Of a stretch of DNA of 64,000 nt, positions 9,801 to 17,171 are shown one piece after another. The DNA lies in contig NZ_JTDW01000004.1 of NCBI RefSeq assembly GCF_000943565.1, positions 467,030 through 531,029 on the forward strand. Reading direction: 5' to 3'. The first letter of the stretch is position 1, and each line of letters starts with the position of its first letter. Origin of the DNA: Neotamlana sedimentorum. GTDB taxonomy: Bacteria; Bacteroidota; Bacteroidia; Flavobacteriales; Flavobacteriaceae. The notes under the pieces are model-generated. The model searched no databases, was not told where the DNA came from, and worked only from the letters and a program-made list of their open reading frames with translations. The position numbers were made by a program, and so were the translations under genes.

Positions 9801-12300
9801 CCTACTTTCTAAATCTGTTAAACAAGCCGTTTTAAAATACGCTATGTTTATGCGTGACAACTACACGCTGCCCGAAGCCAAAAAATATGCCACCGGAATA
9901 TCTTTCGTATTAATGGCTATTGGTTACGGCAAATTACCGGTTGAAGATTCTGTAAAAGGTATTTTACTTGGTGTGGCAAAAGCCAATAAACAAATTAAGG
10001 AAACAGGCGAAGGCTTAAAACAAATTAAAGATATTGAGTTTATAAATTATTACGAAACTATTTCGAGCGAGGCTTATTTAAGTTTGTACAGATTGCAAGA
10101 ATCAGACAACCGCGTAATTTTTAATTTGCATCCTAATATTGTGAGGCGCGCAGGTGCTAAAAAGCGAAATAACTTTAGGAATAACGACTACAATTGGTGG
10201 TATAATTTACATATTGGCAGCCTGATTGATGCTAAAAACCCTTCAAAAATAAATGGGTTTAAATATTTTTCATCAAATAAATTAGCTCGTGTAGACGAAG
10301 AAAAAATAGGCATTAAACTATCTAAAATTTTATATCTATTAGAAGAAATGTCTGCTACTTACGTTTGGGACGAACGCCTATCGAAAACCTTATTCGAAAT
10401 GTTAATTCCTAACGATTTTAAAAACATATTTAGAGATCAAAATAACGTTATTTTAAAACTCGATAAATACGCCGCCCAAATACCGTGGGAGCTTTTATTT
10501 GACAGTTCTACTACCGATAAACCAGCATCGGTAAACACAGGATTTATTAGGCAGCTAATTACTCAAGATGGCAGCCAAAACACACCTGTATCGTTAAACA
10601 ATCAAGATGTTTTTGTTGTTGGCGATCCCGTTTATAACGAACGCGGATTATTTCCGTTACCAGCTGCAAAAGAGGAAGCCATTTGGGTGATTAATAAATT
10701 TAAAAAAGAAGCTTTTCGTGTAAACCCGCTAATAAATTCCAACGCCAAACATATTATGATGGAATTGTTTAGTAGACCTTATAAAATCATGCATTTTGCA
10801 GGTCATGGTGTTTATAATCCGGGAGATGATAATGTTGGAATAGCTATTGGAAACGGACTTTGTATTGACCCTGCGGTTATTAATCAAATTGGCTATGTTC
10901 CAGAATTTATTTTTATAAACTGTTGTTTTTCTGGAGTTTTAGATGCGGAAGACGACATATATAGTAAAAACCGATTTAAACTAGCTGCAAACATAGGCAC
11001 GCAACTTATTGAAATGGGCGTTAAAGCCATAATTATTACGGGTTGGCCAGTCGACGATGCAGCAGCAAGAACCTTTGCCGAAACCTTTTACAAAAAAATG
11101 TTTGAAGGTTATAATTTTGGCGATGCTGTACAAAAAGCTCGAATGGCGTGTCATAACAACCACTCTGGAACAAATACTTGGGGCGCATACCAATGCTATG
11201 GCAATCAATATTACAAGTTTCGAAATAGTAGTAAATCAAAAAAAATAAATCAGAAGTACATTATTGCTTCCCAAGTTTATACCGATTTAGACAACTTACT
11301 TATAGCCGTTCGTGATAAAAATGTAACTAACGACGCTGCTATCGATAAACTAAATATCATTTTAGATAAAACCCAAGAATCAAACTTAATTGATGCTACC
11401 GTTTTAGAAAAAGAAGCATTAATTTATGATGAATTAGGGCATTCGAATTTAGCTTACGAAAAGTATAAAGAGTTATTTGTTTTCGATAATGGCAACTTCT
11501 CCATAAAAGCTTTAGAACAGTATTGTTTAGTACAATCGGTTATTTTAAAGAAAAACATAAATAATTACCTTGAATCGAAAGAGAATGAAAAAGTTGAAGA
11601 TTTAATTTCGGAATATATTGCTGAGATAAAGCTGCTAACCTTGGCAGGAAGAAATACCACACGATTAAATATTGTAGCGAACGCCTATAAACAAACTGCA
11701 CCATTTTTTAAACGTCCTAACGAACTCCAGCATTTATTTGAAGCCTATAAACTCTATCAACATGCTCTAGATATTTCAAAAGATAAGTACGACGGTAAAT
11801 ACCTCGATGCTTTCTCGAACATGATTTTTATTGCCCATTGCTTAGAGTCACTAAAAGGAAGTATAACCTTTAAAGATGCCCTAAAAAATAGCGCATTACT
11901 TCCTGAAGACAGTGATTTCGATAGTTTAAAAACCGAATTCACGATGTTGGATTTACTAGGCAAAAACAAAGCTTTTAGCGCAGTAGCAGATTTAGATAAA
12001 TTTCTTGAAGAATATTACCAACGTCTAGACGATTTCGATAAAGCAGATGTTGATATTTCGGTGCTTTTCGGTATGACCGAAATTAGTTATGCCCGATTAA
12101 TACTTTCAAAAAACAATAAAGATCAGCTAGATGGAATAATACTAAAATGGTACAAAGAAATATTTAATCTACTGTATAGTCCAAGGTATATAAATGTTGA
12201 AATTGAACAAATTAAATTCCTATTACACTACACCAAAAGCAAAACGGTTAAAGCAAGTTTAGAATTTATTTTAGAAGAACTAAATAAGAAAATTAAATAA
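6880..12300 (+). CDS. Giant CHAT caspase-like protein with two alpha/beta-hydrolase domains
   Basis: 1806 residues with no signal peptide and no clear membrane helix, so probably cytoplasmic. Seen, in order: an N-terminal region (about 1-160); a first alpha/beta hydrolase (about 165-480) with the oxyanion loop HG (His176-Gly177), elbow SHSRGG (Ser242), Asp417 or Asp421 and His447; a second, LCAT/PGAP1-like hydrolase (about 500-830) with PGIMGSS, elbow AHSMGG (Ser612), Asp792 in YGDGS and His818; an uncharacterised block (about 880-1180); a CHAT domain (about 1210-1430) with HFAGHG (His1309) and INCCFSG (Cys1349), the expected His/Cys dyad; and a helical, TPR-like tail (about 1440-1806). All three active sites look intact. 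CHAT proteases are known as regulated proteases, for example in Craspase; the hydrolases could be lipases or esterases. It is the first gene of a tight run of five. Target and trigger are unknown. Confidence 0.85.
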   Translation: MTKTAKIKGHKIKVEDVDFKVPETLQQKFKLKSYIEVSSTRSENKEETIELEENDLIALQFSDNTEWIGHPEDVQDIYDKKTRSQRSLAKEDYVFNIQITSENNRGFINRALVKVFSVFTPEKATKLKEKTLLQLAKAYDKKVQPKIGLFQLDKNFNKTKFNQNDVDSKSHLLFIHGTLSTTHDAFQKLNSNNATWQNLVELYGSRIWALEHHTLSVSPLQNALDFLNACPNGSIIDIISHSRGGLVADILAKCDYRNQVTGFHETEIAILKTKEDEQNKTLMVAINNVAKTKKLQVNKVVRVAAPASGTTILSRRIDHYFNLILNAVSMAFGITNPFYHSVKAFLLDIISQKENPEVLPGLNSMMPESSFQKMMNISATTVESELYNIAGDSDISGLNLHSLKVILANLFYRGANDLVVDTNRMEHGVTRTSGMYKFLAKGGNTSHFNYFTASNSSNAVLDALKANEENPSSLFTKSLYTQGNRGILLDKFSMDGVSYSVENVTKNVAIVIPGIMGSSLAQNNEHQWVNIRKIFDGGIVDNLTINKPNVTASGVIKDFYNNFAEHLLNDYDVITLEFDWRKSLKQAAKDLKKQVESVLQNKNIKIHIVAHSMGGLVVRQLMMDFPEVWTNFKQNTFNKFVMLGTPWLGSYLIMEVLTGHSRRVKQLAAIDIKNDRADLLKIFWKYPGVFELLPIEESENRPFWDPKFWEDINTISDLKHMPDPNDFKKELTHFKNYRDQVIAFTNSLQPEDFNNIYYVCGLAKETVFDYKFKNRFLSKNKKLIYEATSYGDGSVTWETGVPKQLLNTQKIFYTHTSHGDLANEGYIFKGVSEILSTGSTNLLSNERTGTRSGEIITEVYETPEPIYNEAAVINGIFDIKKDIEPEVESFNVRVVHADLKVAFYPVMVGHFFMDLILSSEKALDKYLDDRLSQRMNIGYYPGKIGESEVFFNLKTQPKGAIVCGLGNADTVTPFLLSKSVKQAVLKYAMFMRDNYTLPEAKKYATGISFVLMAIGYGKLPVEDSVKGILLGVAKANKQIKETGEGLKQIKDIEFINYYETISSEAYLSLYRLQESDNRVIFNLHPNIVRRAGAKKRNNFRNNDYNWWYNLHIGSLIDAKNPSKINGFKYFSSNKLARVDEEKIGIKLSKILYLLEEMSATYVWDERLSKTLFEMLIPNDFKNIFRDQNNVILKLDKYAAQIPWELLFDSSTTDKPASVNTGFIRQLITQDGSQNTPVSLNNQDVFVVGDPVYNERGLFPLPAAKEEAIWVINKFKKEAFRVNPLINSNAKHIMMELFSRPYKIMHFAGHGVYNPGDDNVGIAIGNGLCIDPAVINQIGYVPEFIFINCCFSGVLDAEDDIYSKNRFKLAANIGTQLIEMGVKAIIITGWPVDDAAARTFAETFYKKMFEGYNFGDAVQKARMACHNNHSGTNTWGAYQCYGNQYYKFRNSSKSKKINQKYIIASQVYTDLDNLLIAVRDKNVTNDAAIDKLNIILDKTQESNLIDATVLEKEALIYDELGHSNLAYEKYKELFVFDNGNFSIKALEQYCLVQSVILKKNINNYLESKENEKVEDLISEYIAEIKLLTLAGRNTTRLNIVANAYKQTAPFFKRPNELQHLFEAYKLYQHALDISKDKYDGKYLDAFSNMIFIAHCLESLKGSITFKDALKNSALLPEDSDFDSLKTEFTMLDLLGKNKAFSAVADLDKFLEEYYQRLDDFDKADVDISVLFGMTEISYARLILSKNNKDQLDGIILKWYKEIFNLLYSPRYINVEIEQIKFLLHYTKSKTVKASLEFILEELNKKIK

Positions 12301-12306
12301 AAGGTC

Positions 12307-13539
12307 ATGGCTACATTATATCTAGGAAGTTGCGATACTGGAAAGCGACCGAATAACCGGAAAACGTACTTAAAACCCTACCACATGGATGGTCTTTTAC
12401 TTGATAAAGTTTCGTTTAGAGACGACGACAGAACCAAGTGGCGTTCGTTTAGAAATGTTGATGGAAACGAGGTTTTAATGCTACAACAATTTTTGTTTGA
12501 TGCTGGTTTTATGCCTCGAAACGACTTTAGTGGCATTTTTGGTTATGTTACTCAAGCGGCTGTAAGGCTATTTCAAGAATATGTGCGCACGGTAGAAAAT
12601 GTTAGCACAATGGTGCCGGATGGTATTGTTGGTGCTGGTACCATGAAACATATAATGCGGTGGAAAAACAACGGTATAACTTCGGTTTGGAGCCAATTTA
12701 AAACCAACCCAACACCACAATATATAAACTGGATTAATCTTTTAAATAAAGCGAAACAACACTACGCTTTAAACCCAGGCCCTATTTTAAGTGAATTTAA
12801 TACATTAGGCAAAACGTACTCCAGCATAAAACCACACGATTGGGATTTTAGTACCGATAAAATTCACCTAATTGGTGTTCGTAGAAACCAAAATGAAAGT
12901 ACTACAAAACGTAAAAACGACGATTTATTCTTTTTATTAATTAATGGTATGGTATTTACATTTTGGGGATCGACAGACCCGAGTGTAACCATGGCACAAC
13001 GCCAAGACGAAGCCTTTTTAATTGAAGGCCAACACTTATATAGATTTGGATGGCACAAAATAACCAACGAACGTAAAATATATCGTGCCTTAAAGCCTAA
13101 AAACCCAAAAGGCGTTATGATTCTTCGCGATTGGGATAATAATAATTCTCTAACAAACAACGATTTAAAGGTTGTCGATAATCAAGGTCGTACAAAAGGG
13201 CTTCAAGTAAATCCAAGCATTAATATTCATTGGACCGGAGTTGGAAGCTCTAATTTTTCGGCAGGATGCCAAGTTATTGCTGGTAAAAGCTATTTAAATC
13301 ATAACAACAAACTACAAAACTGCTCGGGCTTTGCTTCAACGAGTTACAGCGGATTAACAACTTCAAAAAAGAAAACAAAAGGCGCTTACAATATGTTTAC
13401 CGATTTGGTACTTTGTTATGCACCTCCAAATATTTCTGAACTTTATTACACGCTCGGACGTGAGGAATCACTCGATTTATCTTCGGAATTTGGAAGCGAT
13501 TTTGCTTCAAAAACCTTAACAAAGCTTCAATCGATTTAA
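12307..13539 (+). CDS. Peptidoglycan-binding-domain protein with C-terminal His/Cys motif
   Basis: 410 residues, starting 6 bp after the CHAT gene, so surely cotranscribed. Residues about 50-125 form a peptidoglycan-binding domain of the PF01471 type (VLMLQQFLFDAGF... GIFGYVTQAAVRLFQEY... PDGIVGAGTMKHI). Near the C-terminus, NIHWTG (His308) followed by FSAGCQV (Cys321) resembles the catalytic His and Ser-x-Gly-Cys of L,D-transpeptidase-like and phage cell-wall proteins; the fit is partial. There is no signal peptide, which is odd for a wall-acting protein and suggests release by lysis, another export route, or a role sensing muropeptides inside the cell. The middle (150-300) is not recognised. 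Domain call fairly firm; enzymatic role uncertain. Confidence 0.7.
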   Translation: MATLYLGSCDTGKRPNNRKTYLKPYHMDGLLLDKVSFRDDDRTKWRSFRNVDGNEVLMLQQFLFDAGFMPRNDFSGIFGYVTQAAVRLFQEYVRTVENVSTMVPDGIVGAGTMKHIMRWKNNGITSVWSQFKTNPTPQYINWINLLNKAKQHYALNPGPILSEFNTLGKTYSSIKPHDWDFSTDKIHLIGVRRNQNESTTKRKNDDLFFLLINGMVFTFWGSTDPSVTMAQRQDEAFLIEGQHLYRFGWHKITNERKIYRALKPKNPKGVMILRDWDNNNSLTNNDLKVVDNQGRTKGLQVNPSINIHWTGVGSSNFSAGCQVIAGKSYLNHNNKLQNCSGFASTSYSGLTTSKKKTKGAYNMFTDLVLCYAPPNISELYYTLGREESLDLSSEFGSDFASKTLTKLQSI

Positions 13540-13561
13540 AACCATAAAAACTTATTACCCC

Positions 13562-13912
13562 ATGAAAAACCCAATTAAACTTTTCACATTAATTACTACT
13601 TGTTTACTGCTTAGTTCATGCTATTCTGTACGACTTCGTAGTGTAAACGGCACTTATCAACCCGATCCGCTATTATCGCGAAACGATTATTACAGAGGCA
13701 TGGAAGTTGTAGAACTCGATACGGTTATTAAAATTGATATAGTTTCAAAAGACTTCACCTATTTAATTAAAGAAACCGACGCTTGTAAATCTGGCAAACT
13801 ACATACGGTTGAATTTAAAAACACGTTTGGAGGCTCACTTTTAAGTGTATTTTCTTTTGGAAAAAAACGCAAGCTTAAAGTTAAATATGTATGCATGAAA
13901 CCTACAAATTAA
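13562..13912 (+). CDS. Small lipoprotein of the CHAT island
   Basis: 116 residues with a lipoprotein signal (MKNPIKLFTLITT, then LLLSSC; lipidated Cys20). The mature part is beta-rich: a YSVRL start, an acidic Tyr-rich loop, and a Gly/Phe-rich hairpin (FGGSLLSVFSFGKKRK) close to the C-terminus. Two further cysteines (about 80 and 112) could pair. No known domain is recognised. It lies 22 bp after the peptidoglycan-binding gene and 4 bp before the FAD oxidase gene, so it belongs to the same transcript. The likely location is the periplasmic face of the inner or outer membrane. Confidence 0.75.
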   Translation: MKNPIKLFTLITTCLLLSSCYSVRLRSVNGTYQPDPLLSRNDYYRGMEVVELDTVIKIDIVSKDFTYLIKETDACKSGKLHTVEFKNTFGGSLLSVFSFGKKRKLKVKYVCMKPTN

Positions 13913-13916
13913 AATT

Positions 13917-15533
13917 ATGGCAACTACAAAAACACACGATTTAAAAACATGGGACACCTTACATAACAACGGTTCTTTCCCATTAAAAAAACTATACATA
14001 ACAGAGTTAGAAGGCGATGGTATTCTTCCAAAAAAAATCGACCGATATAACGATGCTGTTATTGAAATTCAGCGTTTAATAAAAGAAACTTACGATGCCA
14101 ATCATGGATTTAGAGCCTATGGTTCGGCTTGGTCATTAAACCATATTGCACATCATAAAGACCGCATGCATTACAATGGCTTTATGAATATTCATATTCC
14201 TATTCAATCAGAAAATTTACATAACGATACAAGTTTTAATGCCGAAAATTTATTTCTATTTCAATGTGGCACTACAATTAAACGAATTTCTGAAGTGCTC
14301 TCATCTCACGGCAAATCATTAAAAACTACAGGCGCTAGTAACGGACAAACTATAGCGGGTTGTATTTCTACTGGCGTTCATGGTTCGGCTTTCCAAGTAG
14401 GTTCGGTACAGGATTATGTTGTAGGGTTACATTTAATAACGGGTCCCAATGTTGACGACAGTGTTTATATAGAACCCAAAAGTAAAGCGGCATTAAATGA
14501 TACTTTTGCCAAATCGATTTCAAAACAAATTATTAGAGACGATGCCATGTTTTACGCCGCATTGGTTAGTTTGGGTAGCTTCGGATTTATTCACGGTGTC
14601 GTAATTGAAGCCGAACCACGTTTTTTACTTAATCGTTATGTTCGAAAAATTGATAAAAATATCGCGTTACAGCTCGCTGATACTTTAGATTTTAAAAATT
14701 CTACATTCAAAATAGCTGCGGAAACAACACCTGATGGTTTTGGTAAAACACCATATCATTACAAAGTATTTGTAAATCAATACAGTAATGAAGCAGAATA
14801 CGTTGTTGAACTTATGTATAAGCATGATTACAGAAACGATTATAAAGACCCGTTTCCAATAATTAAGCAATCCTTATACATGGATTTAATTCATTTATTT
14901 ACCAAAATGGCAGAAAACTGGCCCAAAAGTATACCTTGGCTGATTAAGCGTTTAGAAAAATCGATTTTGCCAAAAGTCGACGAAGATTTAACCGGAACCT
15001 TACCCGAAATATTTTGGGATGCGCCATACCAAGGACCCGCTTTTGCTTGTTCGGTTGGTATTGACCACAAAGATGCTTCGAAAGTTTTAAAACTATTATG
15101 CGATTTAACCACTAAAGAAGGACCAATACCAGGTATTTTCGCCATGCGATTTGTTAAACAAACGAAAGCTACATTAGGATTTACAAAATTTCCAATTACT
15201 TGTATGTTAGAAATTGATGGTGTACAGTGGAATAAAACTAAAAAAATAATGAGTTTCGAAAAATATTGCACTCGAATTATTGAAGTTTTGCAAGAAAACA
15301 ACATCGATTTCACTCAGCATTGGGGAAAAGGAAGTCATTGGAAATTTAAAGACTTGGTAAATTACATGTACGGTGAAGATGCCGTAAACACATGGAAATC
15401 ACAAAGAAAAAAATTATTAAGTGCCGATATGTTACATTTTTTTGCCAACGACTTTTTGTATGAAACAAAATTGGTAGAAGACGATATCATTATAGAACCT
15501 ACAAATCCGCAAACCGACGACTTAATAACTTAA
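13917..15533 (+). CDS. FAD-binding sugar-lactone-oxidase-like protein
   Basis: 538 residues with a PCMH-type FAD-binding domain (about 20-240: TTGASNGQTIAGCISTGVHG, then VQDYVVGLHLITG) and a C-terminal half with an HWGK motif (His468-Lys471) typical of the aldonolactone oxidase/alditol oxidase group. Known members oxidise L-gulono-, L-galactono- or D-arabinono-lactones or alditols, often making H2O2 from O2. Where covalent members have His in GxGHS, this protein has GSAWS (Trp72), so FAD is probably held non-covalently, as in plant galactonolactone dehydrogenase, where that His is also replaced. No signal peptide. It is 4 bp after the small lipoprotein gene. Substrate unknown; the operon context suggests a role in the island and not in vitamin C-like metabolism. 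Confidence 0.8.
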   Translation: MATTKTHDLKTWDTLHNNGSFPLKKLYITELEGDGILPKKIDRYNDAVIEIQRLIKETYDANHGFRAYGSAWSLNHIAHHKDRMHYNGFMNIHIPIQSENLHNDTSFNAENLFLFQCGTTIKRISEVLSSHGKSLKTTGASNGQTIAGCISTGVHGSAFQVGSVQDYVVGLHLITGPNVDDSVYIEPKSKAALNDTFAKSISKQIIRDDAMFYAALVSLGSFGFIHGVVIEAEPRFLLNRYVRKIDKNIALQLADTLDFKNSTFKIAAETTPDGFGKTPYHYKVFVNQYSNEAEYVVELMYKHDYRNDYKDPFPIIKQSLYMDLIHLFTKMAENWPKSIPWLIKRLEKSILPKVDEDLTGTLPEIFWDAPYQGPAFACSVGIDHKDASKVLKLLCDLTTKEGPIPGIFAMRFVKQTKATLGFTKFPITCMLEIDGVQWNKTKKIMSFEKYCTRIIEVLQENNIDFTQHWGKGSHWKFKDLVNYMYGEDAVNTWKSQRKKLLSADMLHFFANDFLYETKLVEDDIIIEPTNPQTDDLIT

Positions 15534-15542
15534 AAATATTTC

Positions 15543-15550
15543 TATTTTTG
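15543..15550 (+). promoter_or_regulatory. -7 box before the last island gene
   Basis: TATTTTTG matches TAnnTTTG and lies in the 76-bp gap after the FAD oxidase gene. It would give a leader of about 50 nt. There is no clear -33 TTG. It may let the coiled-coil gene be expressed apart from the rest. Confidence 0.45.
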
Positions 15551-15609
15551 AGGCATTAAACTATAGCTCAAACAAATTTAACTCCAACAAAATCTAAAAT
15601 ATTTAAATC

Positions 15610-16047
15610 ATGTCAGACAAATCTAATTTTCCGTATAAAACCCTTATTTGGGCACTAGTGGCTCTCATTGCTCTTTTTCTATTTAAAAGTCAGTTTGAAA
15701 ACCTTTTAACCAATGCCTCCGAACTAAATATTATGGGTGTTGTTATTAAAACAAACGATAAAAATGCCCAACGTTTAAAAGATTCTTTAAATAGATACAA
15801 AACCGAAGTAGATAAAACCATAACCGATTTAACCGATCAACTTTCAGAAAACGAAGCAGATATAAAGCAACTCGTTTTAAACAACTCCGATTTAAAAAAG
15901 CAAATAACGTCCTGCACTGGAGATAAGGTTAACCAAACACCGGTTTTTGTTGGCACGGATATTATGAAAATGCTTAAAAGAAATAATGAATTAAAAGCTA
16001 AAACCAACGAAATTAAGAAGGTTGATATTTTGAGTTATAAGAAATAG
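15610..16047 (+). CDS. Membrane-anchored coiled-coil protein
   Basis: 145 residues: a short N-terminus, one transmembrane helix (about 10-27, LIWALVALIALFLF), a hydrophobic patch ELNIMGVVIKT, then a heptad-rich coiled coil (about 50-105) and a basic tail. No known domain. It is in the same direction as the four genes before it and ends 22 bp before the convergent permease gene, so it closes the island. It could be the membrane tether or sensor for the cytoplasmic CHAT protein; that is inference from order only. Confidence 0.7.
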   Translation: MSDKSNFPYKTLIWALVALIALFLFKSQFENLLTNASELNIMGVVIKTNDKNAQRLKDSLNRYKTEVDKTITDLTDQLSENEADIKQLVLNNSDLKKQITSCTGDKVNQTPVFVGTDIMKMLKRNNELKAKTNEIKKVDILSYKK

Positions 16048-16069
16048 TATTTTTAATTTCAATTTATTA

Positions 16070-17164
16070 TTATCCTTTAACATCGAGAGCATCTCGCAGG
16101 GCATTACCAATAAGCATGAAAGCCATAACCAAACTCATAATACAAAGTCCTGGAATAACGGCTAAATAAGGTTTTCCTAAAATAATATAATTATAGTGAT
16201 CTTTAATCATGGCGCCCCAACTAGACATGGGCGGTTGTGCACCAATACCTAAAAAGCTTAAGCCACTTTCTATTAAAATAGCCGATGCAAAATTAGCTGC
16301 CGATATTACAATTACTGGCGCCATAATGTTAGGTAAAATATGTTTAGTAATAATTCTAAAATGACTGTATCCTAAAGCTTTAGCAGCCGTAACATATTGC
16401 ATTTCTTTAACCGAAATAATTTGTCCGCGTACAACACGAGCAACTTCTACCCACATGGTTAATCCTACAGCTATAAATACTTGCCAAAAGCCTTTTCCTA
16501 ACGCTAAAGTAATGGCTATTACTAAAAGTAAGGTTGGAATAGACCAAGTTACATTAATTATCCACATTATGGCCGCATCTACTTTACCTCCAAAATATCC
16601 AGCTAAACTTCCCATAAAAATACCAATAACTAAAGATATAAACACAGCAACAAAACCAATAAAAAAAGAAATTCTAGCACCAACAAGAATACGACTTAAT
16701 AAATCGCGACCATACTTATCGGTTCCTAGTATAAAGTTTTTTTCATTTATGAAATCTTCGGCCGACTTATTAGGAAAAACATTTAAATTAAGTTTTTTTT
16801 CTGTACCTAATAAGCCATCAGAAGTATATTCTGTATAAAACAAATTATTATTCTCAATTTTATAATTAGAAATAGGCACTTCAGTATTTATATTTATTTT
16901 ACCAAAGAATAATTTATCGAAAATATTTTGCTTGGTTTTTAAATCTGAAGGAATAGTGAGCACTTGAACTTTAAAACCAGGTTTTTTAGAATGGATTGCC
17001 AAATGCATTTGGTTAGCATATTGCGAATTATCTGGTGCGAGTACATAAGAAAACACCGAGACCAAACCCACAATAATTATATAGATGAAGCAAAAAACGC
17101 CCCAAAAGTTTTTCTTAAACTTTTGAAGCGCTAATTGTTTTAATGACTTTGATTTTTCTGCCAT
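16070..17164 (-). CDS. DppC/OppC-type ABC transporter permease
   Basis: 364 residues. Inner-membrane permease of the peptide/nickel ABC uptake class. It has an N-terminal membrane helix (about 20-43), a longer-than-usual periplasmic insert (about 45-145), then the five-helix transport domain with the EAA loop AAKALGYSHFRIITKHILPN and the C-terminal ...GNALRDALD end typical of DppC. The usual partners (DppB permease, ATPases, binding protein) are not nearby, so it must work with proteins coded elsewhere. It lies 7 bp downstream of the tail-specific protease gene and is probably cotranscribed with it. Confidence 0.88.
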   Translation of the reverse strand: MAEKSKSLKQLALQKFKKNFWGVFCFIYIIIVGLVSVFSYVLAPDNSQYANQMHLAIHSKKPGFKVQVLTIPSDLKTKQNIFDKLFFGKININTEVPISNYKIENNNLFYTEYTSDGLLGTEKKLNLNVFPNKSAEDFINEKNFILGTDKYGRDLLSRILVGARISFFIGFVAVFISLVIGIFMGSLAGYFGGKVDAAIMWIINVTWSIPTLLLVIAITLALGKGFWQVFIAVGLTMWVEVARVVRGQIISVKEMQYVTAAKALGYSHFRIITKHILPNIMAPVIVISAANFASAILIESGLSFLGIGAQPPMSSWGAMIKDHYNYIILGKPYLAVIPGLCIMSLVMAFMLIGNALRDALDVKG

Positions 17165-17171
17165 AAAATGT

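Noticed and set aside
6880..12300. CRISPR-linked (type III-E) CHAT protein
   Set aside because: No Cas gene or CRISPR array lies in the window and the CHAT domain is fused to hydrolases instead.
14891..15313. A 140-codon minus-strand frame in the FAD oxidase gene
   Set aside because: Shadow of a well-supported gene; no promoter or signal.
6880..16047. Prophage or integrative element origin of the CHAT island
   Set aside because: No integrase, transposase, tRNA target or flanking repeats were found, and base composition looks like the neighbours.
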